Shown: positions 54,217-63,779, counted from the stretch's first letter. The stretch is 64,000 nucleotides of DNA from Ensifer sp. WSM1721 (GCF_000513895.2 NZ_CP165782.1:2170001-2234000), one strand, 5' to 3'. A program made the numbers and translations. The notes: generated by a model not told the origin, from the letters alone.

Positions 54217-55182
54217 GTGGCGAACGCACGTCAAATCGCAACTTTCTTCGGTCTTCTGGCCATGATGGCAGCAGGCCCCGTCCATGCCCAGGACGGCAAA
54301 ACCCTCAAGATCACCGATGACCGTGGAGTGGAGGTCGAGGTTCCGGCGCAGCCGAAACGCATCGCCTCGATCTCCTATTTTGCGGATGACGTAGCTCTTG
54401 CTCTCGGCATCAAGCCTGTAGCGAGCACCTATATGACGACCGGACGCGAGCCGGATTTCCTCCTTGGCCTGACCGCAGGAATGAAGCAGATCGGGCAGCG
54501 CGCCAAGCCGAACCTCGAGCTGCTTTCGGAAGCCAAGCCGGACCTGATCGTCGCCATCCGCCGCTATACCGTTGGCAATGCGCCGCAGCTCGAGAAGATT
54601 GCTCCCTATGTCGCCTACAACATGGAGCTTTTGGATGGCAGCGATCGTGAGATCGCCGAGCTTTCGAAAATTCTCGGAAATCCTGAGCGCGGCTTTCAGC
54701 TAAACAAGGAGTTTCGCGAGCATCTGACCGAATATGCCGCAAAGGCTCCGAAGGACGTGCATCCGCGCTTCGCGATCATGTGGGGTGGCGAGACGCCGTT
54801 CGCGTTCCATAGCGAGAACACGGCTGCGTCCATCGTAACGGCGATTGGTGGCGAAAACATTGCCGGCAACATGACGCCTGGCGGCGAGTTCGGAATCGAT
54901 CTCAGCCTGGAGACAATGCTCGAGAAAGACCCGGAAGTCCTCTTCATCTACGACTCGGGCCCCGACCGCCCGCATGAGAACAACCCGATCTGGCAGGAAC
55001 TGACGGCCGTCAAGAACAAGCGGGTATTTTATGTCGGCGACCAGTGGGTCGAGACCAACGGCCCGATCGCCCGCGAAATCGTTTTGCGCGAGGCCGCCCA
55101 CTATCTCTATCCCGACGTCTTTCCTGTCGTGGACGTAAAGGCGGAAGCCGCCAAGATGATCCCGGCCGAGGCTCAGAAATAA
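54217..55182 (+). CDS. Periplasmic iron-siderophore binding protein (FecB/FepB type)
   Basis: 321 residues with a signal peptide (VHAQDG end) and the family opening KTLKITDDRGVEVEVPAQPK, then RIASISYF. GGAGGA lies 7 nt before a GTG at 54217; the GTG at 54202 overlaps that site and is rejected. It is the first gene of a complete importer followed by two FecCD permeases and an ATPase. No TonB-dependent receptor and no TGA-N9-TCA box is seen upstream, so iron control is not demonstrated. The ligand is likely a ferric chelate. Confidence 0.86.
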   Translation: MANARQIATFFGLLAMMAAGPVHAQDGKTLKITDDRGVEVEVPAQPKRIASISYFADDVALALGIKPVASTYMTTGREPDFLLGLTAGMKQIGQRAKPNLELLSEAKPDLIVAIRRYTVGNAPQLEKIAPYVAYNMELLDGSDREIAELSKILGNPERGFQLNKEFREHLTEYAAKAPKDVHPRFAIMWGGETPFAFHSENTAASIVTAIGGENIAGNMTPGGEFGIDLSLETMLEKDPEVLFIYDSGPDRPHENNPIWQELTAVKNKRVFYVGDQWVETNGPIAREIVLREAAHYLYPDVFPVVDVKAEAAKMIPAEAQK

Positions 55183-55204
55183 CGGACGAGCGATCGCGAC
55201 GGCG

Positions 55205-56209
55205 ATGGGCACACGGAAATCCTCGATAGCCATAGGATTCGTCTTCGCGGCGACCATGCTGATCGTCCTCGTCGGGCTGCTGCCTGGGGCGAGGACGCTT
55301 TCCATCGATGCCGTGCTGCGCGTGCTCTTTGCTCCCGACGGCAAAATCGAGTCGATCCTGGTTTGGACCCTGAGGCTGCCGCGAAGCCTGGCGGCCGCCG
55401 TCGCGGGGTCGGGCCTCGCTGTATCGGGCTATCTGTTACAGGCCCTGACCCGCAACCCGCTCGCCGATCCGGGGATCACCGGCGTCACCGCCGGCGCGGT
55501 CGCGCCCATCGTCGGCTGCTTCGTTCTGCTGCCGTGGTTTTCATCGATCTACTACCCTTTTGTCGGCCTCGCGGGCGGTCTTGCCGCCGCGTCGGTGACG
55601 TTCTGGGTGGGCCGCGGCGGAAACGGACGTCCGCTTCACCTGGCGCTTGGCGGGGTCAGCGTGTCGTTATTCCTTGGGGCGATCACGATCTACGTACTGC
55701 TTCTGGCCGGGCCGCTATCGACCGCACTGCTGTTCTGGCTGTCCGGCGGCTTCGCCGGGCGCACGTGGTCGCACCTCGTCCAAATGCTTCCCTGGGTGGG
55801 GCTCGGGGTGGTGGGTGCGCTGTTGATGCACCGGGTGATTGCCATGTTCGCCCTAAGTGACCACGCCGCCGCCGGAATGGGTGTGCAGCTCAGTTTCTGG
55901 AAACCCGCCCTTTTGCTTCTCGGCATCTGTCCGGTGGCGGGAGTCGCGCCGGTCGCGGGACCCGTCGCCTTCGTCGGTCTCGCAGCCCCGCATATCGCGC
56001 GGCTCCTGCGGCCCTCAGGAACGGCCGTTGAGATCGCGCTCACGGCGGCAATCGGGGCTTTGATGGTGACCTCAGCCGACCTCGTCGCTCGCACCATTGC
56101 CATGCCCAAGGAACTTCCCGTCGGCATCATAACCGCGCTTCTCGGCGGGCCGATCTTCATCTATCTCATCCAGCGAGGGCGCGTCCGTTTCAAAGGAGAG
56201 GCAGCATGA
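55205..56209 (+). CDS. Siderophore ABC transporter permease, FecCD family (first)
   Basis: 334 residues with about nine membrane helices; FecCD landmarks are RLPRSLAAAVAGSGLAVSGY, QALTRNPLADPGITGVTAGA and PVAFVGLAAPHIARLL. It begins 22 nt after the binding-protein stop and overlaps the second permease by 4 nt (ATGA). It forms the channel with it. Confidence 0.92.
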   Translation: MGTRKSSIAIGFVFAATMLIVLVGLLPGARTLSIDAVLRVLFAPDGKIESILVWTLRLPRSLAAAVAGSGLAVSGYLLQALTRNPLADPGITGVTAGAVAPIVGCFVLLPWFSSIYYPFVGLAGGLAAASVTFWVGRGGNGRPLHLALGGVSVSLFLGAITIYVLLLAGPLSTALLFWLSGGFAGRTWSHLVQMLPWVGLGVVGALLMHRVIAMFALSDHAAAGMGVQLSFWKPALLLLGICPVAGVAPVAGPVAFVGLAAPHIARLLRPSGTAVEIALTAAIGALMVTSADLVARTIAMPKELPVGIITALLGGPIFIYLIQRGRVRFKGEAA

Positions 56210-57240
56210 CCTCGGACGCGCCCGCCCTCACCCGACCGAAACCGTGGCTCCTGCCGGCGGTCATTCTGCTGGTCCTGCTCTCGTTCGTCGCTGCCGTGTT
56301 CCTTGGCGTGGTCGACATCCCCACGGTGGACGTCGCCTCGGTTCTGATTGGAGGCGGTTCGGCTGAAGCCCGTTCGATCATTCTCGACATCCGCCTGCCG
56401 CGTATTGTCACGGGCATGCTTGCCGGCATTCAGTTCGGGGTCGCGGGACTGTTGCTCCAGACGATAACCCGAAACCCTCTCGCCGATCCCTCACTGATGG
56501 GGGTGTCCCAGGGAGCGACTTTGACGGTCACGGTGTTCTTGCTGTTCACCGTCTACATCTTCAACCCCGGTTCCAATACGGTCGCTGAGCTGCCGATCGC
56601 ATGGCTGCCGGCGGCCGGAATGGTGGGTGGCATGGCGGCGGGAGGCATCATCTACTTGATGGCTTTTCGGCTCGGCCTCAGTCCGCTCAGGGTCACCCTG
56701 TGCGGGATCGCGATTGGGGCAGTGCTGCACGCGCTTGCCATAGGCCTGATCGCGGGCTGGGGATCGGCCCGCATCGAGATCATTCTCGAATGGCTCTCCG
56801 GAAGCCTATACGCGCGCACATGGGATCACGCGATCTTCCTGCTGCCGTTCACGATCGCCGGTCTGGCCGTGCTCCCTCTGATCTACCGCCCGCTGGTCCT
56901 CTTGCAGTTCGACTCCGCTGTCGCCCGTTCCTTTGGCCTCTCCTACCGCAAGCAGTTCACGCTCGCCCTGCTTGTATCCTGTGCGCTCGCCGCCAGCGCC
57001 GTCGGAGCAGTGGGCCCGATCGTTTTCGTCGGACTCATGGTTCCGCATCTGGCGCGGTTCCTCGCCGGGCGCCATTTCCCGCTGGTGCTGCCTTTGACGG
57101 TCGTCCTCGGCGTGATCATCGTCACCCTCGCGGACCTGATCGGTCGTCTGGTCGGACACGCCGAGGAAGTGCCGATCGGAGTGGTCACGGCCATCGTCGG
57201 CGTGCCGGTCTTGCTCGCCCTCCTACGCAAAGCTCCCTGA
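56206..57240 (+). CDS. Siderophore ABC transporter permease, FecCD family (second)
   Basis: 344 residues, similar pattern: RLPRIVTGMLAGIQFGVAGL, QTITRNPLADPSLMGVSQGA and VGLMVPHLARFLAG. Coupled to the first permease by a 4-nt overlap and followed by the ATPase gene 8 nt later. It completes the transmembrane channel. Confidence 0.92.
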   Translation: MTSDAPALTRPKPWLLPAVILLVLLSFVAAVFLGVVDIPTVDVASVLIGGGSAEARSIILDIRLPRIVTGMLAGIQFGVAGLLLQTITRNPLADPSLMGVSQGATLTVTVFLLFTVYIFNPGSNTVAELPIAWLPAAGMVGGMAAGGIIYLMAFRLGLSPLRVTLCGIAIGAVLHALAIGLIAGWGSARIEIILEWLSGSLYARTWDHAIFLLPFTIAGLAVLPLIYRPLVLLQFDSAVARSFGLSYRKQFTLALLVSCALAASAVGAVGPIVFVGLMVPHLARFLAGRHFPLVLPLTVVLGVIIVTLADLIGRLVGHAEEVPIGVVTAIVGVPVLLALLRKAP

Positions 57241-57248
57241 GATCGCCC

Positions 57249-58046
57249 ATGTCCCTGAGATGTTCGCAATTGTCGGTTCACTACGGTCGCCGGAAAGCGC
57301 TGAACGGCTTTCGGCTATCGGTCCAGAAGGGAGAAATCCGAGCCCTTATCGGACCGAACGGCTCCGGAAAAAGTACGGCGCTGCAGGCAATGGCAGGATT
57401 GATCCGGCCCGCGGAGGGGCAAGCGGAGATCGGCGATATTCCGGTGGATTCGCTGTCGCGACGCGCCATCGCCAGGAAGCTGGCCTTCCTGCCGCAGCAG
57501 CCGTCCGCCCCGGACGAGATGACGATCGCCCAGCTCGTGCGGCAGGGGCGCTTCGCCCACGTCGGACTCTTCCGCTCCTATGACCGCAAGGACGAGGCGG
57601 CCATCGAGTGGGCGCTTGAGAGCACCGGCCTCACGAGTCTGGCCGACAGGGCGCTCCAGGAACTCTCGGGCGGCGAACGGCAACGGGCATGGATATCGGC
57701 GGCGCTGGCGCAGGAGGCGGGCATCCTGCTGCTCGACGAGCCGACGTCGTTCCTGGACATCGGATATCAGGTCGAGGTTCTGGACCTCGTCCATCGCCTG
57801 AGCCGCGAGAGGGGCGTCACGATCGTCATGGCGATCCATGACATCAACCAGGCGATAGCCGTCAGCGACCGCATCTCCTTGCTGGAAAAGGGCGAGTTGC
57901 GCTTCGACGGGGAGCCAAGGGCGCTCGCCGAAAGCGGCCTGATCGAAAAGACATTTCGGGTAAAGGGGCGGTTCGTCGAGGTCGCCCCCGACAAACCGCC
58001 GCATTTCGACGTCGAGCTTACGCGGTTTCTGCGTTCGGGCGCTTGA
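57249..58046 (+). CDS. Siderophore ABC transporter ATP-binding protein (FecE/FepC type)
   Basis: 265 residues: Walker A GPNGSGKST, Q-loop FLPQQPSAP, signature LSGGERQRAW, Walker B ILLLDEPTSFLD and H-loop MAIHDINQ. The ATG at 57249 starts the conserved protein; in-frame codons before it are the shadow of the permease gene. Its last 29 nt overlap the end of the convergent methyltransferase gene. It drives the ferric-chelate importer. Confidence 0.92.
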   Translation: MSLRCSQLSVHYGRRKALNGFRLSVQKGEIRALIGPNGSGKSTALQAMAGLIRPAEGQAEIGDIPVDSLSRRAIARKLAFLPQQPSAPDEMTIAQLVRQGRFAHVGLFRSYDRKDEAAIEWALESTGLTSLADRALQELSGGERQRAWISAALAQEAGILLLDEPTSFLDIGYQVEVLDLVHRLSRERGVTIVMAIHDINQAIAVSDRISLLEKGELRFDGEPRALAESGLIEKTFRVKGRFVEVAPDKPPHFDVELTRFLRSGA

Positions 58047-58719
58047 CCAGGCGGAACACGATCTTGGTCTGGGTGTAATAGTTCAAGGCGTCGGCGAAAT
58101 CCGGCGTCCAGCCATCCTCGACAAACGGAATGAAACCGTCATACTCTAGTTTCCGGCCGGAGACCTCGAAACCGGCCTTCGCAAAGGCGCGCCCGTAATC
58201 GGAAATGGAGCGGTCCTGGACGACCGTGTTCGTGCGTTTCGCCACGAGCTCGCGCCACTTCGGCCAGAGCGGGTTATCGGTGTGGCAACCGGTGACCGCA
58301 TAATAGACGCCTCCGGGCTTCAGCGCCTTGAAGATGTCCGCGGCATGGGCGTCGATGTCCTCGACGAGGTAGATGACCTCGTGGCTGATGGCGAGATCGA
58401 ATTCCTCGACCCAGCCTTCGAGGGTTCCGCCAACAGCATGCTGGACGGGAATGTTGCCCTTGAAAGTCTCGGCCTTTGCGATCGATTGCTCCGCAATGTC
58501 GATGCCGAGCGCCTTGCGGAACGGCTTGATCGCATGGAGATGCCGCAGCAGGCCGCCTTGGTTGCAGCCAAAATCGAGGACGTTCTTTTCCGAAAGATCG
58601 CGCTCGACGATCAGATCGATGAGATGCCGCCAGATCGGGGCGTGTCCGTCCGCCATCCTGTCATCGGCGTCGGGGTCGACGTACCAGGTGGTGATGGTTT
58701 TCTGGGCATCCTGGCGCAT
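58018..58719 (-). CDS. Class I SAM-dependent methyltransferase
   Basis: 233 residues. The SAM motif I is KNVLDFGCNQGG and motif II-like EEFDLAISHEVIYL, typical of small-molecule methyltransferases. It converges on and overlaps the siderophore ATPase gene by 29 nt. The substrate is not evident; the tight packing with the importer may mean that it modifies the imported or exported chelate, but this is only an inference. A palindrome at 58792-58807 lies 73 bp upstream of its start. Confidence 0.8.
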   Translation of the reverse strand: MRQDAQKTITTWYVDPDADDRMADGHAPIWRHLIDLIVERDLSEKNVLDFGCNQGGLLRHLHAIKPFRKALGIDIAEQSIAKAETFKGNIPVQHAVGGTLEGWVEEFDLAISHEVIYLVEDIDAHAADIFKALKPGGVYYAVTGCHTDNPLWPKWRELVAKRTNTVVQDRSISDYGRAFAKAGFEVSGRKLEYDGFIPFVEDGWTPDFADALNYYTQTKIVFRLVKRPNAETA

Positions 58720-59148
58720 CCGCCGTTTCTCCGGTGCGATTCATCTGATGCCAGTGTCATAGGGTGACCAGGACGTCGTGGGTAGGTCAAATCGAAACAA
58801 GTTTCGACCTCACTATTCCGGATGGCCGCCCCCGATACACGCAATGCCGCCCTTCGGTACTCTGGCCGCGAATCTCACAGCCCCAACCAACCGTAACGGG
58901 AGAAACCGGAATAATCGACCCTCTGCGGTCATCGCGTCGTGTGACCTAGACGTCAAAGACGGGGCGGTAAGCGGCCCTTGATTTGAGCCACCCCGCTAAC
59001 GGCGCGCGCCATGCCTCATGGTGGCGTTCCTTGGCGGGGATCACGTGACGTGAACATCGGCAGCCTGCCATACCCGCCCCCTCTCAACGAAGCACGCACT
59101 ACCCTCTCGCGGCCGTTCTGCGGATTGTGGGCTCCTTGCCACCATCGG
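58720..59148. other. Gene-free stretch upstream of the methyltransferase gene
   Basis: 0.43 kb without a supported gene between the methyltransferase start and the end of the hydrolase gene. It holds the palindrome at 58792-58807 and presumably the methyltransferase promoter. Confidence 0.4.
58792..58807. promoter_or_regulatory. Palindromic operator candidate TCGAAAC-AA-GTTTCGA
   Basis: A perfect 7-bp inverted repeat with a 2-nt centre, 73 bp upstream of the methyltransferase start. A repressor of the TetR or MarR type could bind such a site; the regulator is unknown. Confidence 0.45.
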
Positions 59149-60315
59149 CTACTTGATTAGCCGATGAGCCACCGGTGGGGGCATTGCGTCGCGCTCGCTA
59201 AGCAGCAGATAGGAGACCCTCGATAGCATCCACAGATCAACAACGCCGCTGGACCCAAGCTCGACATGAGCCAGGCTTCGAACGACGAAAAGATGCGTCC
59301 TGTCCGTGTCAGCCGCGGCCGCTAACCTGATGCTCTCCGAATAGGGGATCAGCGTATCATCCCGGCCGTGAATGAGGATGAGAGTGGCCTCGAGATCGGC
59401 CATATTCCGTGACTGGAGGTCAAGGCGATGGAACTCGGTGAGCACCGACGCCGGCAGTTTGGAGACGAGCAGCGGCGTCTTCTCCGGATCCCTATTGAGG
59501 AGCAGCCGATGTACAGCTTGACCCTCTGGCCCAAGCTGCGCGGCCATACCTCTCACATCAGCGTCGGGGTCCGCGAGCTTTGTCTCTGACATCGCTTTGA
59601 GAATCCGCCGATCCGCGGGGTCCTTCAGCCACACTGCGCTGCTGTGAACGAAGACCCAGGTGGCATAGGAGCTCGGCGTTCGTCTCTGCCAGCGCCGATC
59701 GGGGCCTTCGCGAAAATAGCCTGTCGTCAAATAGGTGCCGAGGGAAATGATGTCGTAGTAGGTGCCGATGGCATAAACGAAACGGACAAGCCTCCGCGTC
59801 TGTGGGTTCATCGCCGCCAGGATGGCCGGCCCTGCAGCATAGGAAAAGGCGACGATCCCGACGCTCTTCTCGGCCCCAGCGGTCTCCTTCGAGGCGATGT
59901 GCCAAGTGAGCGCGCTGAGCTCATCAACATCCTCAGACCGGATCGACAGTTCACGGAGGCTTTGCAGGTCCGGCACGAACACCATGAATCGCGATCTCGC
60001 CATGGTCTCCGCGAACGCGACGATGCGGGGGTCGTCCTTGCCAAGCCGCACGACTCCGGGCACGACGACCACGGTCGCCCGTGCATGCTCGCCTCCGCCG
60101 GGACGATAGACATCCGCGGTGTTCGTTTTCCCTGGTACGCGATAGGTGATCTCTTCGCGGATGGGGGCCGCCCTCCACTCCTTCAGGCGGCTCGCCCCAG
60201 AGCCTGCGGCGACGTCCTCGATCACCAGAAGGGCTTCGACGGCGCGGAAGATCAAGGGTTTGAAAGCCACCATGGCGAACACCAGGAGCGCAGCGATCCA
60301 AAACCATCGTCTCAT
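59149..60315 (-). CDS. Membrane-anchored alpha/beta hydrolase-like protein
   Basis: 388 residues. A single hydrophobic helix (FWIAALLVFAMVAFKPLIF) at the start suggests anchoring or export, then an alpha/beta-hydrolase fold: VVVVPGVVRLGKDD, the nucleophile region IVAFSYAAGPAIL with both flanking Gly of GxSxG changed to Ala, HGRDDTLIP with the acid, and LAHVELG with the His. It may therefore be a weak or altered hydrolase. It stands alone and no substrate is suggested. Confidence 0.75.
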   Translation of the reverse strand: MRRWFWIAALLVFAMVAFKPLIFRAVEALLVIEDVAAGSGASRLKEWRAAPIREEITYRVPGKTNTADVYRPGGGEHARATVVVVPGVVRLGKDDPRIVAFAETMARSRFMVFVPDLQSLRELSIRSEDVDELSALTWHIASKETAGAEKSVGIVAFSYAAGPAILAAMNPQTRRLVRFVYAIGTYYDIISLGTYLTTGYFREGPDRRWQRRTPSSYATWVFVHSSAVWLKDPADRRILKAMSETKLADPDADVRGMAAQLGPEGQAVHRLLLNRDPEKTPLLVSKLPASVLTEFHRLDLQSRNMADLEATLILIHGRDDTLIPYSESIRLAAAADTDRTHLFVVRSLAHVELGSSGVVDLWMLSRVSYLLLSERDAMPPPVAHRLIK

Positions 60316-60669
60316 CAGGGCAGGTGTCTCTAGCTGAATTTCTTACCATGCGAGGTGCGTCGGGCCGCCCTATTTTGGTGGACTGAGCCTAGGGTCAGGC
60401 CCATAAACTGACCGAAACCGTCAGATGACCGCATTAAGCCCCATCCATTCATTCATTCGACCAGCCACGCAACCTCTGGAATCCGCCTGCGAATATTCCC
60501 GCTACGAACTACCGCCGTCAGCGCCGAGCTTTCAATCCAGGCGCTGATTTCGGATGTTTAGCGCGGGATCAGGAAAATATACGCGTTTTTCCGCCCGCAG
60601 TCCGCGCGAACCCCTTAGAATCGATGACGTTTATGATTTAGGTCCACCCGACCTAAAATCATCGTGATC
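60316..60669. other. Intergenic stretch with palindrome
   Basis: 0.35 kb between two minus-strand genes with no supported gene. Its right end carries the hairpin at 60633-60662; its left end should hold the hydrolase promoter. Confidence 0.4.
60633..60662 (-). terminator. Hairpin after the ligase-acyltransferase gene
   Basis: ATGATTTAGGTC and GACCTAAAATCAT form a 12-bp stem with one bulged base, 7 bp past the stop of the fusion gene on its strand. The element resembles the abundant ATGATTTTAGGT palindromes of rhizobial intergenic regions and probably ends the transcript. Confidence 0.5.
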
Positions 60670-63531
60670 TCAGGCGGGAGGCGGCTCGGGCTTTGCCAGA
60701 CCGCCGAGATCGGGTTCGCCGCAGCGCCTGAGGATCGCGTCGCGCACGGCGTCGCGCAGTTGCAGGATGGCTGCGAAATCCGTTCCCGTCGGCGCGACCG
60801 CCTCGGCGATCTCGATGCTGAGCGGGGCGCGTCTCGGAAACCATTGTTCGCCCCGAAGCACGGACCTCGTTCCCCGGATGACGCCCGGAACGATCTTGAG
60901 ACCCGCCTCCGCGGCCACCTTGAAGGCGCCGAGATAGAAGCCGGAGAGGCCCGCCCTGCGCGTGAATGCGCCCTCTGGAAAAACGACGAGAACCCGGCCT
61001 TTGCGCGCCAGGTCCGTCAACGCCCTGGCGTCCTGCAGGCTACCGGATACATCGTAGCGCTCAACGAAGGGGATGCCGAGACGCCGCAGCAACGGGCCCG
61101 TGAGGAATTGCCGGGCAAGCTCCCTTTTAGCCACGATTGCCGGCTCGCCCGAGAGAACCGCGGCGAGGACGAGCACGTCCATATAGCTCGCATGATTGAA
61201 GGCGAGCATCACGCCCTCTTTCGGGATGCGATTGATGCCGGCGGTCGCAACCGGGATTCCCATGGCGGCAAGTGCGCCGCGCGCGATCCTCCTGACGGCG
61301 CGCCAGCGCCAGGAGAGACTCGGGATCAAGAGCACCGCGAGCGATCCGGCTGATAACGCCACGCCAAGAACGGCCCACCACCAGACGGCATAGAGCGTAT
61401 CCCGGGCAAGCCGCGCGAAGCGCCGGATCTGCGTGCCGATACCGAGCAGCAGCAATCCGGACAATTGCACCGAAAATGCCCGCCGGGCGGTTCCGATACG
61501 ATCGCTCTCGAAGAGAGCCTTCGCAGTGCCACGCCGAAGCTTGCCGCTCGACGTCTTCGGCACCGATCGCGGCGGCACCAGGAGCACCTCGTCGGCCGGA
61601 CTGCCGGCAATGTCGGCGGAGGCCGCGACCACGCGCTCCTCGATCGCTGCGCGCGCATGCGTATCCGTCTCGGCCGTTTCCGCGACGACGACCACCCGCT
61701 CGGTGCCAGCGACACGGTCGGCCGTGCCGAAGACGGCCACGCCTCCCTTTCGGATTCCGGGTATGGCCGCCACCGCCTCCTCGATCTCCTGAGGATAAAG
61801 GTGACGACCGGCCCTGATGATGATGTCCTTGACGCGGCCCGTGATAAAGACGTCGCCGCCGGCCATATAGGCGCGGTCGCCGCTGTCGAGCCAGCTATCA
61901 TGAAAGAGCGCGCGTGTCTTCTCTTCGTTGTTGAAATAGCCCGCCGTCGCGGAGGGGCCGCGAAATTCCAGCCGACCCTCCCGCCGCTCACCAACTTCGC
62001 GGCCCGCTTCATCGACGATGCGGATTTCGTGCCCCGGCAGTGGTTGGCCGCAGGCGACGATTTCGAGCGCCGGACTATCCGCACGCGCAATTTCGGCGAT
62101 GCCGCGCGTGCTCAGCGCCTCGCGATCCACCCGATCGATGAGTGGCAACCGTGAGAGGGGCGGAAAAGCAAGACCGACGGAACACTCCGCAAGTCCATAC
62201 ACCGGAGCCACTGCCTCCACGGCCAAGCCGAAACGACCGAAACGCTCGCTGAACCGGCGGAGCGTACGAGCGCGCACCGGCTCGGCTCCATTGGCGATCA
62301 TGCGCACCGAACCGAGGTCGAGCCCCTCGATGGTGGCATCCGTGATCTTGTTCCGGCAGATCTCGAATCCGAAATTCGGAGAAGCCGACAGCGTCGCGCG
62401 GTAATTGTGCATCGCCCAGAACCAGCTTTCCGGTCGCGCGAGGAAGCTCAAAGGCGACATCGCATAGAGCGGAGCTCCATAGTAGAGGCAGCCGAGCCAT
62501 GCGCCGATCAGGCCCATGTCGTGGTAGAGCGGCAGCCAGCTCACGAACACATCGTCCGAGCCTGCGCGCATGGCATCGCCCATCGCGCGAATGTTTGCCA
62601 GCAGGTTGGCATGGCTGAGCACGACGCCCTTTGGGTCGCCGGTGCTGCCGGACGTGTATTGGATAAGCGCCGTTGCGGCGGGGTCGCCATGGTGATGGGC
62701 AATGTCCGGCTCCGCCGCCGAATCCTCCATCTCCGCGACGCAATCGACTGAATTCAACGAGTCGACCAGTGCCTTGAGCAAGCCGGCAAGCCGGCGTCCT
62801 TCGGGCAAGGTGATGAGCAGAGAGGCGCCCGCATTGCCGAGGATTCCGGCCTGCCGGCGCACATGCTCTTCGAGTTGCGAAAGCCGCGTCGGCGGATAGA
62901 TGGGCACGGGGATGGCGCCGGCGTAGAGGATGGCGAAGAATGCGACAAAGAAATCGAGCCCGGTCGGGAGCATCAAGGCGACCCGATCGCCCGGCGCGAT
63001 ACCGCGAGCGACGAGTGCGCCGGCAAGCCGACGCGCTCGCCTGCCGAGGTCAGCATGGGTAAGGGCACCGAGGGTGGTGGTCTCGTCCTCCAGCACGGTA
63101 AGGTGCAGCCGCTCTGGATGCCGCGCTTCGTGCCGCTCCAACGCCTCGACCAGTGTACGTGCCTCGGTCGCAGCGGGGACGGTCGGAAGGACGGCGGTCA
63201 GGCGTCCGCCGGGAGCGCTTCGTTCGCCCGCCGGTCGGGCCCGGTCCAGCGCCCGCACAAGATCGGACACGGTTTCGGCTTCGGCCATCTCGCGGGCGGG
63301 TAGCTTCATATGGAAGGCGCGCTCGATCCGCAAAGCCAATTCGGTTCGGCCGAGACTGTCGATGCCGAGATCGCGCTCGATTCTGCTCGATGGAGCAACG
63401 TCGATCGAGCGTGCCTGCTGCGGGTGCAACTCGCGTAGGAATTCCGTTACGATCGCAATCAGGTCGCGAGCGCCCAGATCCTGCCCGTCAACTGCGGCAG
63501 GTGAAATCGGCTGCCCAGTTTCCTTCGACAT
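60670..63531 (-). CDS. ACP - fatty acyl-AMP ligase - PlsC acyltransferase fusion protein
   Basis: 953 residues with three domains. Residues about 20-97 are an acyl carrier domain with the phosphopantetheine Ser59 in DLGIDSLGRTEL. About 120-690 is an AMP-forming ligase with YTSGSTGDPKGVVLSH and the HDMGLIGAWL and PNFGFEICR blocks that resemble fatty acyl-AMP ligases rather than CoA ligases. After two hydrophobic helices (around 710-760) comes a PlsC-type acyltransferase with NHASYMD (H-x4-D) and VVFPEGAFTR. The chain could activate a free fatty acid, load it on its own carrier and transfer it to a lysolipid or other acceptor, much as E. coli Aas does with a separate ACP. The start has no clear ribosome site. 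Confidence 0.85.
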   Translation of the reverse strand: MSKETGQPISPAAVDGQDLGARDLIAIVTEFLRELHPQQARSIDVAPSSRIERDLGIDSLGRTELALRIERAFHMKLPAREMAEAETVSDLVRALDRARPAGERSAPGGRLTAVLPTVPAATEARTLVEALERHEARHPERLHLTVLEDETTTLGALTHADLGRRARRLAGALVARGIAPGDRVALMLPTGLDFFVAFFAILYAGAIPVPIYPPTRLSQLEEHVRRQAGILGNAGASLLITLPEGRRLAGLLKALVDSLNSVDCVAEMEDSAAEPDIAHHHGDPAATALIQYTSGSTGDPKGVVLSHANLLANIRAMGDAMRAGSDDVFVSWLPLYHDMGLIGAWLGCLYYGAPLYAMSPLSFLARPESWFWAMHNYRATLSASPNFGFEICRNKITDATIEGLDLGSVRMIANGAEPVRARTLRRFSERFGRFGLAVEAVAPVYGLAECSVGLAFPPLSRLPLIDRVDREALSTRGIAEIARADSPALEIVACGQPLPGHEIRIVDEAGREVGERREGRLEFRGPSATAGYFNNEEKTRALFHDSWLDSGDRAYMAGGDVFITGRVKDIIIRAGRHLYPQEIEEAVAAIPGIRKGGVAVFGTADRVAGTERVVVVAETAETDTHARAAIEERVVAASADIAGSPADEVLLVPPRSVPKTSSGKLRRGTAKALFESDRIGTARRAFSVQLSGLLLLGIGTQIRRFARLARDTLYAVWWWAVLGVALSAGSLAVLLIPSLSWRWRAVRRIARGALAAMGIPVATAGINRIPKEGVMLAFNHASYMDVLVLAAVLSGEPAIVAKRELARQFLTGPLLRRLGIPFVERYDVSGSLQDARALTDLARKGRVLVVFPEGAFTRRAGLSGFYLGAFKVAAEAGLKIVPGVIRGTRSVLRGEQWFPRRAPLSIEIAEAVAPTGTDFAAILQLRDAVRDAILRRCGEPDLGGLAKPEPPPA

Positions 63532-63779
63532 GGAGAATTACAATAGCGCATTGTGAGACAATCGTCTTGCTGCACTGGCACGTCGCGTCAGAATCCGTTC
63601 CCGAAGGTGGGAGGCGGCGTGAAGCCCGCGGAACCAAGGACGGGGGCGTCACAGCGCCGGTCGAATTTCATAGGCGGTTGGCAGCGCATACAGTTCGATC
63701 CGTCCCGTAGGCGTATCCTACGCCCCCGTTTCCTACGAAGGCAACTGGAGGCGGGACTTGCGCCGCCGTTATGCGGGGC

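Noticed and set aside
58745..58758. TGA-N8-TCA resembling an iron box upstream of the methyltransferase
   Set aside because: Spacer is 8, not 9, and the arms are not palindromic, so it is not counted as a RirA site.
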